Below, one piece after another: positions 46,528 through 57,320 of a stretch of 64,000 nt of DNA (position 1 is the stretch's first letter; each line of letters opens with the position of its first letter). The notes beneath the pieces are model-generated. The model ran no database searches. It saw nothing but the letters and a program-made list of their open reading frames with translations, and was not told the origin of the DNA. The stretch is from the NCBI GenBank assembly GCA_037178975.1, contig JASJZH010000001.1:7796501-7860500 (forward strand), given 5' to 3'. Source of the stretch: Oscheius tipulae (Eukaryota; Nematoda; Chromadorea; Rhabditida; Rhabditidae). A program made the position numbers and the translations under genes.

Positions 46528-47989
46528 CTGCGATCCCGAAAATAAATTTAAATTTTGAGTTTCACTGGTATTGCATCTTTTCTTCCTATACAACATCCCG
46601 TCACTCCCTATATTCGTCGTTTTTCTTCTGTTATAGGTTACTGTAACCCAAAATTACGCGATTGTGTACTTCTCGCCCACGGTTATTTTTGAATTGCTCC
46701 CCAGTAACTAGTTGATCCCAGAGGATAGTAATCGCACCTCTTGCAACTGTTTCTTGGTGAATAATTACTGTTACTTTCTTATAAAAATGTATCTAAAAGA
46801 AATGTGTCCTTTATTCGAGTCCGACCGCAGCTCCAATTGACTCGTGTTCTCGTTGGGAACTGAAATTTCTGGCAAATCTTTCATCCAGCTTTTAGAGTCG
46901 TGAAATCTTCTTTGCGGGCCTCAAAACCTGTGACTATTATCGTTACTACAGGCTTCGAAACGATTTTTGACTACTTTATTGTAATGAAGATGAAAATCGT
47001 CCAATTATCTGAACTTTCGTCTAACTGACTACAACAAAAAAAGAAAGAGGAAACTACTGACCTGTGTGAATCGAGAATCCCATCGTTGAGACAGGACACT
47101 CGCTACTACCATTTAGAACAAGGCTCATAGAGGTAGTCCGATGGTACATAGTTTATATTGTATTAGGAGATCATAGTCGGGTGCCGAGTGCCCAGGTCGT
47201 AGGTGCGGTCCAGAGTCCTCGCAGCGTCCTCTCTTAGTTCACTGAATGACCTCACCCTGACTCACACAGCGTCAGAGCTGAGAGAAAACCACGGATCGAG
47301 GACGATCAGGTCTCTGATCTTTACAATGCTTAATGAATGTGATTCTTCACGGAAACATTTGTTTTCACACTTACAAGACAAAGAATGGTGAAAGAGACCA
47401 GTCACATGTCCTCATACTTATCATTTATGGGATCCAGCTTGTTTTGGCAATAGTGAGAGAGCTTGGTACAGTTTGGACCGTTTGATTTCTAAACTAACCA
47501 GGAGAGTCAGTAGTATGACGTGAGAGGATCTTCTGCTGCTTTCGTAAAGACAAGGAAACTATGGTAAGGTAACAAGATTCCTGATCGAACCTCTTGGACA
47601 TTCGAATGGGAATCTACTGTTCAGATACTAAACCAGATGTTTGTTTCACCCATGGAATGAGGAAGAGTTCCGAAAATATTTTGCTTGTCGGTTTCTGACC
47701 CTGCAATCCCAAAGATCCTTGGCCATCTGCCAGAGCAATCCATTGTGTTGCCTGTCTCCTCCTTCTCCTCCGAAAACAACAGTCGGCGTGTCCTTTGCAA
47801 ACGTCTCTCCAGAGATAAGGTTGCTGAAAATAGGTGGTCTAACCTGCAACTGTTTCTAACAATAGAGATAAAAAGTTTATTTATCTGATCGAGGTTCAGT
47901 TGTGGTTGTGGTTCTTTTCAAAGTTGAAAATTGTCGCGAGATGTTTCAGAAGCTCAGGGCTTTCAAGGAGAGAGGCTGAGTTATAATTG
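46528..47989. other. Intergenic, no supported gene
   Basis: The kinase poly(A) signal (AATAAA near 46541) is followed by sequence with only short, unconnected open frames. Confidence 0.5.
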
Positions 47990-48628
47990 TTATTGTCTTT
48001 TTGATAGCAAACCAATGCTTAACATGTTGTTTTCTTCCATTATAGCTTTGAGCTCTTCGCCTTCTTGGGACGAGAAACAGGGCGACTCTTTGACAATGAC
48101 TCGGAATCGTCGTTGCTGCAAATAGATATGATTAGTGAACTGAACCTGAAGAACTCATTTTCTTTTCAAAGCTATTGAGCATTCAAGAAAGCTTCCCGAT
48201 ATACAGTTTTTCACTACCGTAGCCTCGTTTTCGTGAAGGAAAATCGTGCAAGCCAAAATGAGGCAGCCAGTTAACCAAAACTTGGCTAAGTATTCAATGT
48301 TTGCGTACTAAACAGGCCCCGCGATGAAAACAAATGGTAACCTCTTAGTTTTGAACAAACCATACACTGTATCATCTTATGCTCAATGCCTCATTCAGCT
48401 TTTCCAACTCACATTGATGTAAAGTTTCTTCAAATCCCCGTAGAGCATCTGAATCTGCAATGGTGTCCGTCCAAAGACATTCTCGGACAATGCCTCAGAT
48501 ACTTTTCTGTAGACTTCGGGCTTGTTCCCATTGAACTCTTCCTGATTGTCCACGAGGGTTGTGAGAATAGTTTTCATCTCGTAGGCACTGTAGGGACCCT
48601 TTCTGTGGGGCGGCGATGAAGCGATCAT
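47990..48628 (-). CDS. Small possible Myb/SANT-like protein
   Basis: Exons 48628-48413 and 48115-47990 join to 342 nt (113 aa). The first exon encodes three likely helices ('YSAYEMKTILTTLVDN', 'YRKVSEALS', 'RTPLQIQMLYGDLKKLY'), a layout reminiscent of Myb/SANT or related DNA-binding three-helix domains. That assignment is tentative. The second exon is open in two frames: the in-phase one ends 'LSIGLLSKRQ', and the other gives a basic tail 'RPKKAKSSKL'. The intron holds a MITE (48227-48330). Confidence 0.45.
48227..48330. repeat. MITE, family A
   Basis: Left 'ttttcgtgaagg', internal 'aacttggctaagtattcaatg', right 'caggccccgcgatgaaaa'. Same orientation as the copy at 3148. Confidence 0.7.
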
Positions 48629-48963
48629 GGTCTCTGAAACATCGATGACCTTTGTGGACAGAAGATAGAGAAGAGGGCTGCCAAAACAGACAACCGACTG
48701 CACCGGCCACATGCGTTGTAAATAGTGGCGAACGGGGAGACCCAAGTGCTTATCAGAAAATCACATGAACCCGCTGGCATGTGACCTGTGGGGTTGTCTC
48801 TCCTACACGCGTTTGCTAAACTAGGGATGTCTTGTACTTTGATTGGACACAGGTTGAGCTTAAAAAAAAAGAGATAAAGTGCGAGCAAGAGATTTATCAG
48901 CTTGCATGCATGAAGAAGTTACGATTGAAACTAGCCTATTATTTCGCCTTCACATTACAACTA

Positions 48964-49573
48964 TTAGTGGAAACCAGTAAATTCTGGAGCCATCCCGTGA
49001 GAGTAGTTGGGGCTTCCAGTGAAGGCGGCGTCCGGATTGCAGGGAACACGACGGTAAGCTCTTTTGAAGCGTCTCATCTCGTCACCAGTAGGTCGTCTCT
49101 TCTCTGGTGGAGAGGACATCAATGGACGGATTCGTGGCTCTTCAGCTGGCTTGTCCTCTTTGAAGCTGGCTTCGGAAGAGACAGGGTAGGAAAGTTCTTG
49201 GTAAAAGGAAGGATGGGTCATTTGAGGAACATAGTACTGAGGTAGCGGGGCCTAGAAACTATTTAATCTTGATGCAAAAGAAACCGACCATGTAGGGATA
49301 GGAATGAATCGGTTGGAAGTGGTAGGAAGGGAGGTGGACAGGAGTTTCGGGATGAGTTCCTTCGAATCCTGGAGGAATTGTGGGAGAGACAGCAGCACAA
49401 CGACCTATGTAGCTGTTCAGGAAAGTGTTGTTTCTATTGGAAGCAAATTGAGAGTCCATTCTTGAAGACGATAACGAACAGAATGAATTGAATGACTGTG
49501 CGTTGGAGAATGGAAACGGTGAAGAAGTTTCGCCTTCAGAAGCGACGCCTTTCCAATTTGGTGCTGCTAGCAT
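48964..49573 (-). CDS. Unknown 190-aa protein, copy 2 of the inverted pair
   Basis: Exons 49573-49289 and 49251-48964 join to 573 nt with the same splice sites as the copy at 41172. The first-exon product is identical. The second-exon product differs in only three residues that I can see ('SSEASFKEDK' here versus 'SSEVGFREDK'). This fits a recent duplication or ongoing gene conversion. Confidence 0.68.
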
Positions 49574-49633
49574 CGCATCTTCTCACCAAAAAAAAACGCA
49601 AAAAAAACTGAGAGGAAGCACAAAAAGTTTTTC

Positions 49634-49705
49634 AGCCACGTAAGGGGGTCGAACCCTTGACCGTTGGATTAAAAGTCCAACGCTCTACCACTGAGCTAAC
49701 GTGGC
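49634..49705 (-). tRNA. tRNA-Lys(TTT), inverted copy
   Basis: Same 72-nt sequence as the tRNA at 41040-41111 on the opposite strand, with all stems intact. Confidence 0.95.
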
Positions 49706-49862
49706 CGCCTGCCAAAATCACCTAAGGACAGATTTCTTCACCTTTGAGTAGGCATTTTGTAGTTTGACTAGTTCCTTTTTAAGATCCATTGTGCGTGACA
49801 GTGCGCGGCATTTTACGTCACAGCTCCTCTCAGGACGGCTGGTCTTTTCTTATCAGAGTCTC

Positions 49863-49869
49863 TATATAA
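49863..49869 (+). promoter_or_regulatory. TATA box of the His-rich protein gene
   Basis: TATATAA, 35 bp before the ATG at 49904. Confidence 0.5.
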
Positions 49870-49903
49870 CTGAGCAGAGAACTGAGAGAGGAGAGTCCAA
49901 TTA

Positions 49904-50254
49904 ATGGTCCACCACCACGGAGGAGGTTTCGGGGGGGCTCATCATCACCATCATCATCATATTCCTATTCATCATCATCATCACCATCATAGACACCATG
50001 GAACTGGCGTCGTTGCTCCTGTGCCGATCATCGTCCCTGTTCCAATTGGGAGGATCGGTGGTTGCCCGAAGGAGGTAGTAACGGTTGAGACGGCTCACGT
50101 GGAATCCGGAGGGCCGGCTGTGGTTGTGGAGAAGAAATCATCCACCTCTTGTTGCTCAACTGCATCTTGGTGGATAGTTTTCTTTCGGGCTTTCATTTGC
50201 CTTGTTATACTCATTATTCTTGTCATCTCTATTTGCATGATTATTTTTGCATAA
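49904..50254 (+). CDS. His-rich single-pass membrane protein (116 aa)
   Basis: A single-exon ORF. The N-terminus holds two long His runs, with Gly, which could bind metal ions such as zinc, copper or nickel. A Val/Pro/Ile-rich linker follows. The juxtamembrane 'STSCCSTASWW' has a Cys pair that might be acylated. A C-terminal hydrophobic helix of about 25 residues ends at the stop. There is no signal peptide, so the likely orientation is tail-anchored with the His-rich part in the cytosol (inference). Homologs not recognised. Confidence 0.6.
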   Translation: MVHHHGGGFGGAHHHHHHHIPIHHHHHHHRHHGTGVVAPVPIIVPVPIGRIGGCPKEVVTVETAHVESGGPAVVVEKKSSTSCCSTASWWIVFFRAFICLVILIILVISICMIIFA

Positions 50255-50801
50255 AACTTCATCAACCCTCACGACTTCTCGCTATGATTTACATCCGTCT
50301 CTGATTTCCTTACAGTGAGAAAACAGCAGTACATAAGGCGCTGAAATCAATTTTGTAGGAAACGACGCTGCTGCTCGCCCTCTTTGCGATCTTCTTCGCT
50401 GTTGATCGGTTGGTTTTCAAGACATCGTGCCATAACTTCGGTTAATATCAGTCGCGGCTGCCCAACCCAACCCCCCCTGTACGGAGTGTTCTAACTTTCC
50501 TATTACTTATCCGGACTTTGCCTCGCAACCCACAATGATTCGAGCTTCCGATGAAAATAACTGCTTTCTGATCTATCACGGATGCCCCATTACCTCTTAC
50601 AAATCCGGCTCGACCTGTTACCTGTATCAACTTGTCCTTTACAATGGTTTCTAATGCGCATGAATGTTCCATATAAAAAAATCTCTCGTTCAGCCGTCCC
50701 GTTTTGCACCTGTCTGGGCTTCACCTGCAATCCAATTTGCCCTCGAGCCGCCACTTGCCCGTAGGCCGGCAAATACGTCATTTGACCGCCTAACAGTCCA
50801 A

Positions 50802-52259
50802 ATGAATCAACCTCCGGATCAAAATCGGCCTCTTCTACAGAATCCTCAAGAATACGACATCCCTGCTCCAGTATTGAGAGGTCCCATAAGATACCATGGG
50901 AGCTGTATCCTGGTCGGATATTGCTTCTTCCTACTGTATTGGAGCGTCTTCTGTGTAGGAGTCTTAACTTTCTGAAGAAAAAATGATTTAGAAAGTATTC
51001 CTCTTTCTGGCCCTGTGGTCAGACGATATAGCTAGCTATGGCAATACGCCAATTCAGAATGTTGTCTTCAATGCAGTGATCGTAGTCATGGCGTTCAATG
51101 TCTGGCAACTCTCTTTCATCTGGAAGAAGGACTATCACAAGGTCTGAACGTTTACGGAGTTTCTGTGTCCAGATGACTGTTAAGATCCCGCGCTTCTTCA
51201 AAACCGATCCCTGTCATTTGTCTGGATTCTGGTTCTGCCTGGTGGTTAGTTACGTTCCATTCCTGTCAGCTTCAGCCAGACCCGACAAGACTAGGTTCGT
51301 GGCGAGATAAGCGGAAATTCAAATCGCGAATTATTCTCTGCGCACTAACTGCTATCAAAGTTTCCGTTAATACGCTAGCCATATGATATAACAGCTGGTG
51401 CAGAGTAAAATATTCCGGCGATTTGAATTTCCGCACATCTCTGGTCCCGCCACGAATCCAGCATGGTCTGCCCTGGTTGATTTCCCTCTCAGCACGAAAC
51501 ATTCCAGGATATCGGCTTCCTAGTCGCCTATCCATGGATTGTGGAGATTGCTCATCTGAAACCAGAGATTGCCCAGAGACACCACGACATTGCCTTCTGG
51601 TGTTGTAAGCCCCCGAATACCGTGTTTCTAAAAACCTCCAGGTCTACATCTGATTGCCCTTCATCTAATCTGTCTCTTTCTGGTCTTCTTCTTCGACTAC
51701 CGACAACACTACCCGTTCGAGAGAAGCTACAACTATCATCCATTCAGAAAGTACGAGGAGAATGCTGGCGAATACCGGGTTCTGTCCGTCACTCAGAGCT
51801 CCCCCTTTCTGATCACGATCAAGAATGTCAATCCGGAGAATAGGGTTTGTTAAGAGAACGTAACTCTGACCACGTCTTTTTAGCTAGTTCACGGAACCAT
51901 TTTCGTCAAGAGGACAGTGCAATGGCAAGAAAAAGGCTTCTGTGGTATCCGACGAAGGAATGAGTCTGTCTGCTTCATTCTGGACATCCATTTGGCTCCA
52001 GGGAGGAAAATTCACGTGAAGACACTTTCTCACATAGAGAGCCACATTTCAGATCACACCCCAAACTCATCACATGGAAGGAGCGATTCCCATCATGGGG
52101 TATCGGTCTTTCGGAAGAGAACGCGGAGCTACTGTGGTCACTTCAATTGCAACTGCCACCTCGAACGATATCGAGGACCACGAAGATCATCCGCCTTTTG
52201 TTGCTCTAGTAGAGATGTTCACCCAGACAAAAGTCGAGGTTCCATACTTTTGTGTGTGA
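50802..52259 (+). CDS. Family-P four-TM protein, member 1
   Basis: Exons 50802-50954, 50992-51141, 51173-51244, 51508-51604, 51642-51844, 51884-52015 and 52053-52259 join to 1014 nt (337 aa). The N-terminal tail ends 'PAPVLRGPIRY'. About four hydrophobic segments span residues 32-185. The conserved C-terminal domain includes 'SSPFLITIKN', 'GTIFVKRTVQW', 'ITPQTHHM' and 'MGYRSFGRERGATVVTS', then 'ALVEMF'. I do not recognise the family. Intron phases and exon lengths (97-nt exon 4, phase 1) match member 2. Intron 3 contains a fold-back element. Confidence 0.75.
51285..51457. repeat. Fold-back element in a family-P intron
   Basis: Perfect 17-bp inverted core GCGGAAATTCAAATCGC / GCGATTTGAATTTCCGC, extending imperfectly outward (ggttcgtggcg / cgccacgaatcc) and inward to a total of about 170 bp. 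It is unlike families A and C. Confidence 0.75.
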
Positions 52260-53184
52260 TCACGCAATGAAGCGAGTTGTTGACCTTGTAACGTATGTAC
52301 TACAAGTTTGGCCACCGCCTCTTCGGGGCTGTAGCTTAGCTTGCTGCGCCCCTTCGGTTGCCTAACTCGACCTTTCCCTAGTAAAAGATTGCTAAAGACC
52401 ATTTTATCGCAAATAAAATTGATTCTAGGACAACATTAGATGCTGAACACTTCAATATAAAAGAAGGGTTTGCAAAAACAGTAAAGCTAGCAATAGACAA
52501 TGTTTGAGCTATAAATATCCTGTCAGCTTGTCCACTTCTTAACTGTTAATCTGACCACTGCTAATCAGTTAAACCCACTTCCCTTACACTGTTTTAACCC
52601 ATGTCCCATCCCTCGACCCAACTTCCTATCCAAGTACCCTAGAGGGGCTAAATCACAGATATAACATGATTCCTTCGAACTTTGTCCGGTTTCTATTTCC
52701 TTTTGTTCACCTGCCCTGGTCTTCTCTCTCATTTCAACAAACCCACAAGTTCTCCTCCAGTCGAACTACCATGACAGAAGCAACGTTTCCCCAACGAAGT
52801 TATCTCCCAAACTGACTTGACTTGCCAATAATTACTTTGCTGTTCTTTTGTTTAAATCGCTAATAAATAGTGAGTCCCTCTGTGCTAACGACTGATTTTT
52901 CTCTGAGCAAACACTGTTCTCTAGTAGTCACTTTCGCACCCAGCGTTTTTTTTTTTGCAACTTGAACATTGCGGTTCTCTTCTAAATCAACTTGCCAAAG
53001 CTTGTGGAGGACAAGTACAAGACTTGACAGAAAATGTTACAAACTGGTTAATTATGGGCTTAACCTGCGTCAAACTGTTCATACTTTGGACAATTTGCGC
53101 GGCTAAAACAGCCCTTTCATTTGCGTCAGTAAGTTTTCCGCTGCTCTCACCTGCTCTTCGAATCGGGGCAAAGCACATGTTCAA
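52260..53184. other. Spacer between family-P members 1 and 2
   Basis: No supported gene; short ORFs only. Confidence 0.5.
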
Positions 53185-54313
53185 ATGACAGCTCCTATGT
53201 CACCAACCTATCATCAGTATCCTTTACCGTTACAAAACCGTCCGGCCTACGAGTTGCCACCAAATGTTAGAGGTCCAACGAGCTACCTATTCTCGAATAT
53301 GACGCCGATTTTTAGCATTGTTGCACTATATGTCATCCTTGCAGCAAAAATAGGATTGTTTGTGCTGGCTTTAGACGGTCTGCACTTGTCGAAAGCCAAC
53401 CCTCCGTCGCTCCATTTAATCATTACCGCGATCACGAGTGTCTTTATTTGGCAACTGGGCTTTCTGGAGCGGAACAATATTCATCTGATTCCCAGCAGGG
53501 TGAGAAAGGACAACCTGCAGTATATCAGCTTCTACCTCGCTATCTTGGTATGTGAGAGAGGGAGAAGATATTGAAAGAAGACAGCATTTAGGATATGGTC
53601 GGTGTGTTTGTTCGAGTTTTCACTATCAATGTCAACGTAATTGACGAAACAACAAAGGCCGGACGACTCCTCACTGCTTGCTACATAGGTCTGTTGAGTA
53701 TCTCTTCCCGTTTTAATTGTTCAGGCGTCGGCATAATTCTAGTCGATGTGGTCAATCTTCTTCTTCTTTTCTTCTACGACAGCCGCAGCCACGATCCGTT
53801 CTACCAAAGCGACAATTATAGTCCGATCCAGAGATACGGGGAGATTGCAGGAAACCACCCTATTCTTGCCGTAGTTCATAGCTCGTCCTTCTTGATCACG
53901 ATCAGAGAGCCGAAGGATCCAGGGGACGGTCTACATCAAACGGACCGTTCGTTGGAATATTTACGGACATAAAAGGCGCATCGAGGAGCGCAAAGCCACT
54001 GTAGGGTTTGCCGTGGACCTCGATCTGCAGCCAAATGAGGAGATTGATGTTTGTCAAGGGGTCACCTCCCTGAACGGACTGTTTTCAGATCATTCCTGAG
54101 ACTCACGAAATGCACAGAGCGAAACAAATTCCTGGATTCCGATCCTTTGGAAGGGACAAAGGACTCTATATCATCACAACTATAGCCATTCTGCCAGCCA
54201 ATTTCAAGCCACCTGCTAGCTATTTCCATGAGGTACTACCTCCGATGTCCACCTTGGTAGAGATGTACGCGGGACGCAAAATCGAAAGTCACTGTTTCCT
54301 TCCGGACCAATAA
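53185..54313 (+). pseudogene. Family-P member 2, with a one-base frameshift
   Basis: Exons 53185-53547, 53592-53688, 53725-54048 and 54089-54313. The N-terminal tail has 'NVRGPTSY', then membrane segments, then the C-terminal domain: 'SSSFLITIREPKDP', 'VYIKRTVRW', 'IIPETHEM', 'GFRSFGRDKG', 'TLVEMY'. Within exon 3, near 53922, the frame must shift by one base between 'REPKDPGD' and 'VYIKRTV'. Both sides align well with member 1, so this is either a young pseudogene or a sequencing error. Removing a 57-nt pseudo-intron (GT at 53867) would restore frame but delete the conserved 'FLITI' motif. The stop TAA overlaps AATAAA. Exons 1-3 of member 1 are fused into one here. Confidence 0.65.
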
Positions 54314-55003
54314 AACTAGTAGCGTTAATCTACGTGAAGAGCTCTTTTTGTCTCTTCGAATGACTAAAGCAAGCTTTTTTCACAGAAACATAGATCGTTG
54401 ATTGCAACGCCACTTGTTCGCACCAATGATCGGCCTCATCAGAACGTTAATTTCCTTATTCTGTAACAGTTGGAGATCCACACCCCTCTGCAAATAAAAT
54501 GTGTTGCCGATTGATCAGATTGCAAAATCTTGGTTGCCGAATCGAAGTTGGCCACATACTCATCAGTTAGACAGCGCAATCTGCATTTACCCGAACAGAA
54601 TAGTGAACAAGACTTTTCAAAATCTCTCTACAACTAAAGTGGAATGGCGTCCGTCCGTGCGTCACCACGAGAAAAAGCTGGCAAGTCATCGCATATCAAG
54701 GATTTTGTTTACAAGTCGCAGCCCCCTGTTGTCAATGCTAAGTCAAGACTAAGGTACGGCTGGTCTCTACTATCTTCTGCGCGAAAGCGCGATGGCTTCT
54801 GTAAGACAGCAATTACTCTTTGCATGTCAAGTCAGTTCGGGAGATGCGTAGGATAACGCTGCTCTTGTCAGGGTAGCTCGACTGGAACAGTATCTAGCTG
54901 CCACGAGCCCCAACGGGGCATCAGCCAATCTTGTTCTTTTAATTTTTTTCGTTTAAAAAACGTTTCAAAAAAGGTTCCTTGTTAGTCCACCTCGAGTCTC
55001 GTC

Positions 55004-55306
55004 ATGGATGCCGTCGTTCTGGAGGTCAGCTTCAGCTGCTACTCCCTATCGAAGAAGACTCCCTCCGCCACCGGAATCAGCTGTTCTACCAGTGTCAGCC
55101 GGCTGAAGAAGGAGAAGACGAGCGCTAGGAGCCCTGCTGCCCAGATTTCTGGCACCTGTGACGAATTAGATGCCTACTCCTTCGATCTGAAGACGGACAG
55201 AATCTTCCCGGACGCTGAACTGATCAAGAAGAAGGATCTCGATTCGGATGACATCAAGACTGATGAGATTTTCCCTGACGCTGAAATCATTTCGCAGAAA
55301 AAGTGA
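55004..55306 (+). CDS. Unknown 100-aa Ser/Lys/Asp-rich protein
   Basis: An intact single-exon ORF with no signal peptide. Its C-terminal third has an imperfect internal repeat ('LKTDRIFPDAELI' and 'IKTDEIFPDAEII'), which argues for coding. No homology recognised. Confidence 0.42.
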   Translation: MDAVVLEVSFSCYSLSKKTPSATGISCSTSVSRLKKEKTSARSPAAQISGTCDELDAYSFDLKTDRIFPDAELIKKKDLDSDDIKTDEIFPDAEIISQKK

Positions 55307-55503
55307 TACGGCTGGAAATAAGAGTAGAAAAGATTAAATCGCAAGCATAATTAGCCCCCCTTTCTAATGGTGTTGACTCACTTTCCCATGCTACAGCTTG
55401 CAATTTCACAACATCCGAGCAACCCCTTCTACGTCATCGATTTCAGCCCTGTGACGTGTTCGCGGCCTTAAAATATCTCTCCGACTTGTTCGGAGAGCCA
55501 AGG

Positions 55504-56900
55504 ATGATCGGAGTAGACGATCCGCCGCCAACCTATGAAGAAGCAGTAGGAATTCTACCGAAGTCTAGTGTCCGTACTTTTGAGGACATCTATGATCTGA
55601 TTCCCGGTTCAAATCGATATTCGTCTGTTGAACAGGAGCCAAGGCGTGCTCGACCACCAGTCCAATCTACTGGACCGACTTGGTACGAGGGGAATAGTTG
55701 TCTTCTCTCTACTGTTTGCCTGTTCATGGTCATCGAGTTCGCAACTGTGAGTTTATATTTTCTGATACTTGTTATATTTTGGGCAAAACTACCGTAATCC
55801 ATTTGTTTTCGTGGAGGAACCCATGTGGCACGCAAACATTGAGTATTCAGCCAAGTTTGAGTAAAGGACTGCCTCACTTTGGCTTGAACGAGGGTCCCAC
55901 CACGAAACCAAATTACCCATATTTATCTCTGTTCCCGTCAGACTCATCACCTTTTCCAGAAACTCCTGATTGCTGTGTTATACTGCGCTAACACATGCGA
56001 TGTACAGTATCATGCCAAGAATGACGTGTATTGCATCTCTTTCGCTATAATAATAGCCATCAACTCTCTGAACTTCTGGCCGATTGGCTATCTGTTCTAC
56101 AGTCGTCACAGGGTTATTCCCATACTCTTCCGAGTCATGAATCTTTTCAGACATTAGAGCGGTTCTCCTTACGAGAAGGTTGGTGGAACAAGGGTTTCCT
56201 ATTCTTCCTTTTGGACTCGGTCATTCTTATCTTTTTCATTGCTATTTCAACCTTCATCTACAAGCCTAGGACGTTAGCTGTACTTACTGTACTCTGTACA
56301 CTGGCCCTATTGGGGAACTTCTGTATCCATCACATTCTGAAGAACAACGAGGTCGTTTCCTATGATGTGAGTTGAATTTTGAAAAAGCAAAGTATCGTTG
56401 TTTTCCAGCCCTGTTCATCTTCTTGCAACTACTCGTATTACCGTCAATACGAACAGTACCTTCTTCCTCAAAGACCGCTGTCCATTGAGGAGAGCGGTCC
56501 CTTCAGAATCGTTATCAATAACTGCGGAGAACATGTGAGTGAAAATCCCACGCCAAGTTACCCAAATTTCAGTATTTCAATAACTTAACAATCTCTCGTA
56601 AGATTTCGGCGTTTCGTCTCAATGGAACAGTGAACGAGAACAGCGGAACTGGTGTTCGCGTCTCTCTTAACCTATCCCAAACTCTTATCCCAGGAGACTC
56701 GTTAATTGTAGGCTTGGAACATTTTAACCGTAGGATCTGTACAGATTGTTCCGGAAACTCATCACATGATCGGATCGTACAAAATTAATGGATTGCGATC
56801 TTTTGGAGCTGAAAGAGGTGCTGAAGTTGTCACCGAAGTTCAGGATGATATGGAGAGATGTCTGGTCAGACTGGTGGAAGAATACGACGAAATCTTGTAG
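55504..56900 (+). CDS. Family-P four-TM protein, member 3
   Basis: Exons 55504-55746, 55960-56112, 56151-56366, 56409-56534, 56603-56707 and 56745-56900 join to 999 nt (332 aa). The tail has a PPxY motif ('DDPPPTYEEA', a ligand type for WW domains of NEDD4-like ligases) and 'STGPTWYEG'. Four hydrophobic segments follow, then 'SIEESGPFRIVINNCG', 'IVPETHHM', 'GLRSFGAERGAEVVTE' and 'VRLVEEY'. Intron 1 carries a MITE. It probably sits in a cellular membrane with both ends in the cytosol (inference from TM count and PPxY). Confidence 0.75.
55806..55908. repeat. MITE, family A
   Basis: The clearest termini of the family: ttttcgtggaggaaccc and gggtcccaccacgaaa, with internal 'attgagtattcagccaagtt'. 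Confidence 0.75.
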
Positions 56901-57320
56901 CAGAGAAATACACGATTATAAATAGAAGACACTTTTTTGGTTGATATTTCTGACGACAGTTCTCTACGATTAGTGCGAGTCTTCAAGGTGAAAACATTGA
57001 GAAAAGACAAAACTTCAATCTTACTTTTGTGGTCAAGGATTCAGTTTTCTAGTTTTGCGAGAAAGCTAATGGATTCCTCATGAGGAAATAGATCTTTGAT
57101 AAGTAAAGAAAAAGGTCTTTGATCTGTCTACTACTCTATAGACCAGTCAATATTCAGATCTTTCTTTTGGGAGTGGCACCCGGAGCCGGCGACTTGACCG
57201 GTGTCCTTCTCTTTGCCGTGTGCACAGCCGGACACTTGGTCAGTTTCTTCGGAGCAAGGCTCTATGTCAGGAGAGGCTTCTTGTCGATAGCCTTAAACTT
57301 GTTCTTCTTCAGCACCTTGA

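Larger units (their letters stand above)
48795..49752 (-). repeat. Right arm of the large inverted repeat
   Basis: Reverse complement of 40993-41935. The arms are separated by about 6.9 kb containing the kinase and the Myb-like gene. Confidence 0.9.

Noticed and set aside
53867-53924. A 57-nt intron restoring frame in family-P member 2
   Set aside because: It would remove the motif conserved in the other members, so a frameshift is the better explanation.
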